A stretch of 64,000 bases of DNA. It comes from an uncultured Aquimarina sp. Lineage in GTDB: Bacteria; Bacteroidota; Bacteroidia; Flavobacteriales; Flavobacteriaceae. The position numbers and the translations under genes are program-made. Below, piece after piece: positions 61,285-64,000 of the stretch. The notes below the pieces were generated by a model that ran no database searches, was not told the DNA's origin, and worked only from the letters and a program-made list of their open reading frames with translations. Position 1 is the stretch's first letter. Each line of letters opens with the position of its first letter. The DNA is taken from NCBI GenBank assembly GCA_947498455.1, contig CANMKK010000025.1, forward strand, positions 1 through 64,000. Reading direction: 5' to 3'.

Positions 61285-62463
61285 TTAATAGGTATACGTT
61301 CCAAACTCACTAGTAATAGTAAGCTTCTTTTCATCAGAAGCTTTTACCTTACCAACAATCTGAGCATCTACATTAAAGCTTTTAGAAATTGATATAATCT
61401 CTTCTGCCACCTCTGGAGAAACGTACAATTCCATACGATGTCCCATATTAAACACCTGATACATTTCTTTCCAATCTGTACCTGAGTTTTCCTGTATTAG
61501 TTTAAACAAAGGAGGAACATCGAACAAATTATCTTTGATGATATGTAGGTTGTCTATAAAATGTAAAATCTTGGTTTGTGCACCACCACTGCAATGTACC
61601 ATTCCATGAATGCTTCTGCTATCAAACTTAGATAGTATTTGTTTTATAATTGGTGCGTACGTTCTTGTTGGAGACAATACTAGTTTTCCTGCATCAATCG
61701 GAGCATCTTTTACAGTATCAGTTAAATTAGTGTTCCCGGAATATACCAAATCAGCCGGAACGGCAGCATCATAACTCTCTGGATATTTCTCGGCCAGTAT
61801 TTTGCTAAATACGTCATGGCGAGCAGAAGTTAATCCATTGCTTCCCATACCTCCGTTATATGCTGTTTCATAGGTAGCCTGACCAAAAGACGCCAACCCT
61901 ACGATTACATCTCCTTCTTTTATATTGGCATTATCAATTACATCTTCTCTTTTCATTCTGGCAGTTACTGTAGAATCTACAATAATTGTTCGTACCAGGT
62001 CTCCCACATCTGCTGTCTCACCTCCTGTAGAATGAATAGTAACCCCAAAGTTTTTTAGTTCCTCTAGTAACTCCTCTGTACCATTAATAATAGCAGAGAT
62101 TACTTCTCCCGGAATCAGATTTTTATTTCTACCAATCGTAGAGGATAACATAATGTTATCTGTAGCTCCTACACATAGTAAATCGTCAATATTCATGATC
62201 AGTGCATCTTGGGCTATTCCTTTCCATACAGAAACGTCTCCTGTTTCTTTCCAATACATATATGCCAAAGATGATTTAGTTCCTGCTCCATCTGCATGCA
62301 TAATCAAACAATACTTATCATCTGCCGTAAGATAATCGGGTACTATTTTGCAAAACGCTTTTGGAAACAGTCCTTTATCTATATTCTTAATTGCACTATG
62401 TACATCTTCCTTAGATGCAGAAACTCCACGCTGTGCGTAGCGCTTGCTTATTTCTTGACTCAT
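61285..62463 (-). CDS. purM: Phosphoribosylformylglycinamidine cyclo-ligase (AIR synthase)
   Basis: A 392-residue purine-synthesis enzyme of the AIR-synthase fold that closes the imidazole ring using ATP. ADGAGTKSSLAYMY and GIAQDALIMNIDDLLCVGA are the N-terminal metal and ATP loops; STGGETADVGDLV and FNMGHRMELYV are later signatures. It is longer than the E. coli enzyme (about 345), as in other Bacteroidota. It is convergent with the MsrA-like gene with an 8-bp gap and no terminator. Confidence 0.93.
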   Translation of the reverse strand: MSQEISKRYAQRGVSASKEDVHSAIKNIDKGLFPKAFCKIVPDYLTADDKYCLIMHADGAGTKSSLAYMYWKETGDVSVWKGIAQDALIMNIDDLLCVGATDNIMLSSTIGRNKNLIPGEVISAIINGTEELLEELKNFGVTIHSTGGETADVGDLVRTIIVDSTVTARMKREDVIDNANIKEGDVIVGLASFGQATYETAYNGGMGSNGLTSARHDVFSKILAEKYPESYDAAVPADLVYSGNTNLTDTVKDAPIDAGKLVLSPTRTYAPIIKQILSKFDSRSIHGMVHCSGGAQTKILHFIDNLHIIKDNLFDVPPLFKLIQENSGTDWKEMYQVFNMGHRMELYVSPEVAEEIISISKSFNVDAQIVGKVKASDEKKLTITSEFGTYTY

Positions 62464-62503
62464 TATGGTAGTATTATACGTATAATAAAGCGCAAATATA
62501 CTC

Positions 62504-62531
62504 GAAATTCAGAATTCGGAATTCAGAATTT
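62504..62531. repeat. Short tandem repeat, 2 x 14 bp
   Basis: GAAATTCAGAATTC is followed at once by GGAATTCAGAATTT (12 of 14 bases alike) between purM and the lipoprotein gene. It also forms AATTC/GAATT palindromes. It may be an operator for purM or slippage junk. Confidence 0.5.
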
Positions 62532-62540
62532 TAAAATATC

Positions 62541-64000
62541 TTATTCCCAATCTCCCATAGCAGCATTCTCTATTAGATTTGCTCTACCTGCTAGTTCTTG
62601 TATGGCTATCATTTGTATGTTTTTTTGCGATATTCCGTCATTAGATGTATTGGTAAAAAGTACCTTGGCTTCATTTGGAGAAAATCGTGCATCTAGGTCA
62701 TTGGTCCCTGCTGGTTTTTGAGCTGAAATATCTGTTATAGAATCATCTACAAAATCATATATAAATATATGAGAATCTAATCGTCTATAGCTACTACTTT
62801 CGAATTCTGAAACATCATAGGTATACAACAATTTAGACCCATCTATGGAGATATCTATACCTCCGGCAGCTCCAGATACTGAAGAAAGTACTGTTTCTAA
62901 TACATCTCCAGAAGTATTAATTGTAAAAACCTCAACCTCATATCCATCTAAGTTATTCGTTTTTAAAGCAATAATACCTGTTGCATCATTCTTATCAACT
63001 TCGGTAATCAAATGACCATTCGTAGTTTTATATAGTAAAGAAAGACCACTACCATCGGCATTAATACTATACAATTTATCCTGATTAGGGAATAATAATT
63101 TCGCCCCATTATCCGACCAGGAATAATCTATTTCTTCTAAATTAAAACCAGAAACAGCGACCGTAGAAGTTACTTTTTTTATTTCGGTACCATCTTCATT
63201 CATTGTAAATAAATGTGTACTGGCTCCCTGAGATTGTAAAAAAGCAACCTTACCTGCATTTATATTTCTTCGTGGTCTGAAGCTGTTTTTTGATTCTGGG
63301 GTAAGTCTAATTTCGGTTTCTCCTTGTTCATTAGCAGAATAAATCACACCATTACCCTCGACAGATCGTGTATAAAGAATTCTATTGTTTGGAGGAGACA
63401 TGGTTTCAAAAGCAAATGTAGTACTGTTTACAGGATCATTTATTCCATCACTACTTATTACTTGCCAAAAATACTTTACGCTATAAGAAAGATTTGTAAG
63501 GGTATATGTCGTATCTACGATATTATTAAAAATCTGTACTTCTGTATTTTCATCATTCCTAAGTTTTACACTATACATGAGTTTATCATTATCCGGATCG
63601 GTACCTGACCATACCAACTTAACATTTATTGGTTGATTCACGGCATTGTCTATGGGTGTATCCAAGATTGCTGCATCAGGAGGTTTATTTCCTGCAGTTT
63701 CGATATCCATCTCGAAAACAATTTCTATTTCGGTATCTGTAATTACGGTAACTCCCTCGAACTGATCTAATAATCCTTCTTTCTGGGCCGATAGTGAATA
63801 TTTCCCGGCAGGCATATTTTCTATTTTATAGAACCCATCTGCATCTGTAAAAACAGTACTGGATGAGGGGTTCGTAGAAATTTTTACATTTTCTATTGGT
63901 TCATTTGTTCCCACGGTAACAACTCTACCTTTTATTGCACCTAACCCTTCTAAATCTATAGTGTCTTCACTGCAAGCTGCAAAAATTAATAGCATCATTA
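62541..64000 (-). CDS. Beta-propeller lipoprotein, cut by the window edge
   Basis: The visible part has at least 485 residues. It opens with MMLLIFAACSEDT, a lipobox, but only eight residues precede the cysteine, so the true start is probably beyond the window. After it come a carboxypeptidase-regulatory-like beta domain (GAIKGRVVTVGTNEPIENV with DADGFYKIENMPAGKY), a fibronectin-III-like domain (about residues 105-205), and a TolB/DPP-IV-like beta-propeller (repeats such as VIYSANEQGETEIRLT, HLFTMNEDGTEIKKV and LYSINADGSGL). The order suits a surface-exposed binding lipoprotein. Function unknown. Confidence 0.85.
   Translation of the reverse strand, partial: MMLLIFAACSEDTIDLEGLGAIKGRVVTVGTNEPIENVKISTNPSSSTVFTDADGFYKIENMPAGKYSLSAQKEGLLDQFEGVTVITDTEIEIVFEMDIETAGNKPPDAAILDTPIDNAVNQPINVKLVWSGTDPDNDKLMYSVKLRNDENTEVQIFNNIVDTTYTLTNLSYSVKYFWQVISSDGINDPVNSTTFAFETMSPPNNRILYTRSVEGNGVIYSANEQGETEIRLTPESKNSFRPRRNINAGKVAFLQSQGASTHLFTMNEDGTEIKKVTSTVAVSGFNLEEIDYSWSDNGAKLLFPNQDKLYSINADGSGLSLLYKTTNGHLITEVDKNDATGIIALKTNNLDGYEVEVFTINTSGDVLETVLSSVSGAAGGIDISIDGSKLLYTYDVSEFESSSYRRLDSHIFIYDFVDDSITDISAQKPAGTNDLDARFSPNEAKVLFTNTSNDGISQKNIQMIAIQELAGRANLIENAAMGDWE

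Overview
The window is chromosomal DNA from a member of the Bacteroidota, almost certainly a marine flavobacterium (Flavobacteriaceae; an Aquimarina-like genus is my guess, not proven). The reasons are the low G+C content, the short TANNTTTG-type promoter boxes, four proteins with type IX secretion (T9SS) C-terminal sorting domains, many SPII lipoproteins, and families typical of this phylum (7TM-DISM LuxR regulators, FadL-like porins, archaeal-type prolyl-tRNA synthetase, a cysteine-less 'zinc ribbon' coiled-coil protein). No prophage, insertion sequence, CRISPR array or rRNA operon was found.

Layout. 1-5.7 kb: a lipoprotein, then a tightly coupled minus-strand cassette (Lgt-like membrane protein, cysteine-rich radical SAM enzyme, 72-residue membrane protein), then a SulP transporter. 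5.8-16.1 kb: secreted M14 carboxypeptidase, GH18 lipoprotein, divergent nudix/pyrE, a SRPBCC protein, birA, and the plus-strand series rsfS-ftsH-terminator-LUD-cdsA-psd-ACBP, which couples membrane proteolysis and phospholipid synthesis. 16.4-24.9 kb: valS, DUF1573, an aspartyl protease/PDZ protein, an aminotransferase, murB, a small membrane protein and an ECF sigma factor. 25.5-34.2 kb: lipA, gapA, a TPR hybrid histidine kinase, lpxK, Nif3-like, coiled-coil protein and glycosyltransferase. 34.2-38.9 kb: rpsT, two identical tRNA-Glu genes, proS, a lipoprotein of extreme composition and a FadL-like porin. 39-43.5 kb: two large T9SS type B proteins whose C-terminal sorting modules are nearly identical in DNA. 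43.8-50.4 kb: folE, cysS, yidD, lgt, a T9SS subtilase and prfA. 50.9-55.9 kb: an accessory block with a possible frameshifted small membrane protein, a 7TM-DISM LuxR regulator, a repeat-built 'tail fibre'-type surface protein and a T9SS cargo protein. 56-64 kb: POT peptide transporter, WYL regulator with VOC protein, a membrane protein of unknown function, a divergent MsrA-like protein, purM, and a lipoprotein cut by the window edge.

How it fits together. Most of the window is core metabolism and translation. The accessory character lies in envelope and surface biology: T9SS cargo, lipoproteins, secreted hydrolases and a repetitive surface protein beside a membrane-bound transcription factor. 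The strongest candidate for an under-described system is the three-gene radical SAM/Lgt-like cassette at 1436-3778. Its Lgt-like partner lacks signature residues that the true Lgt at 46.5 kb retains, and its radical SAM enzyme resembles the tetraether lipid synthase/MJ0619 type. I infer a role in lipid or lipoprotein-lipid modification. Other items worth checking are a 37-bp repeat in inverted copies 60.7 kb apart, an A8 slippery run joining two small reading frames, an orphan terminator between the T9SS genes, and a possible decayed reading frame upstream of lipA.
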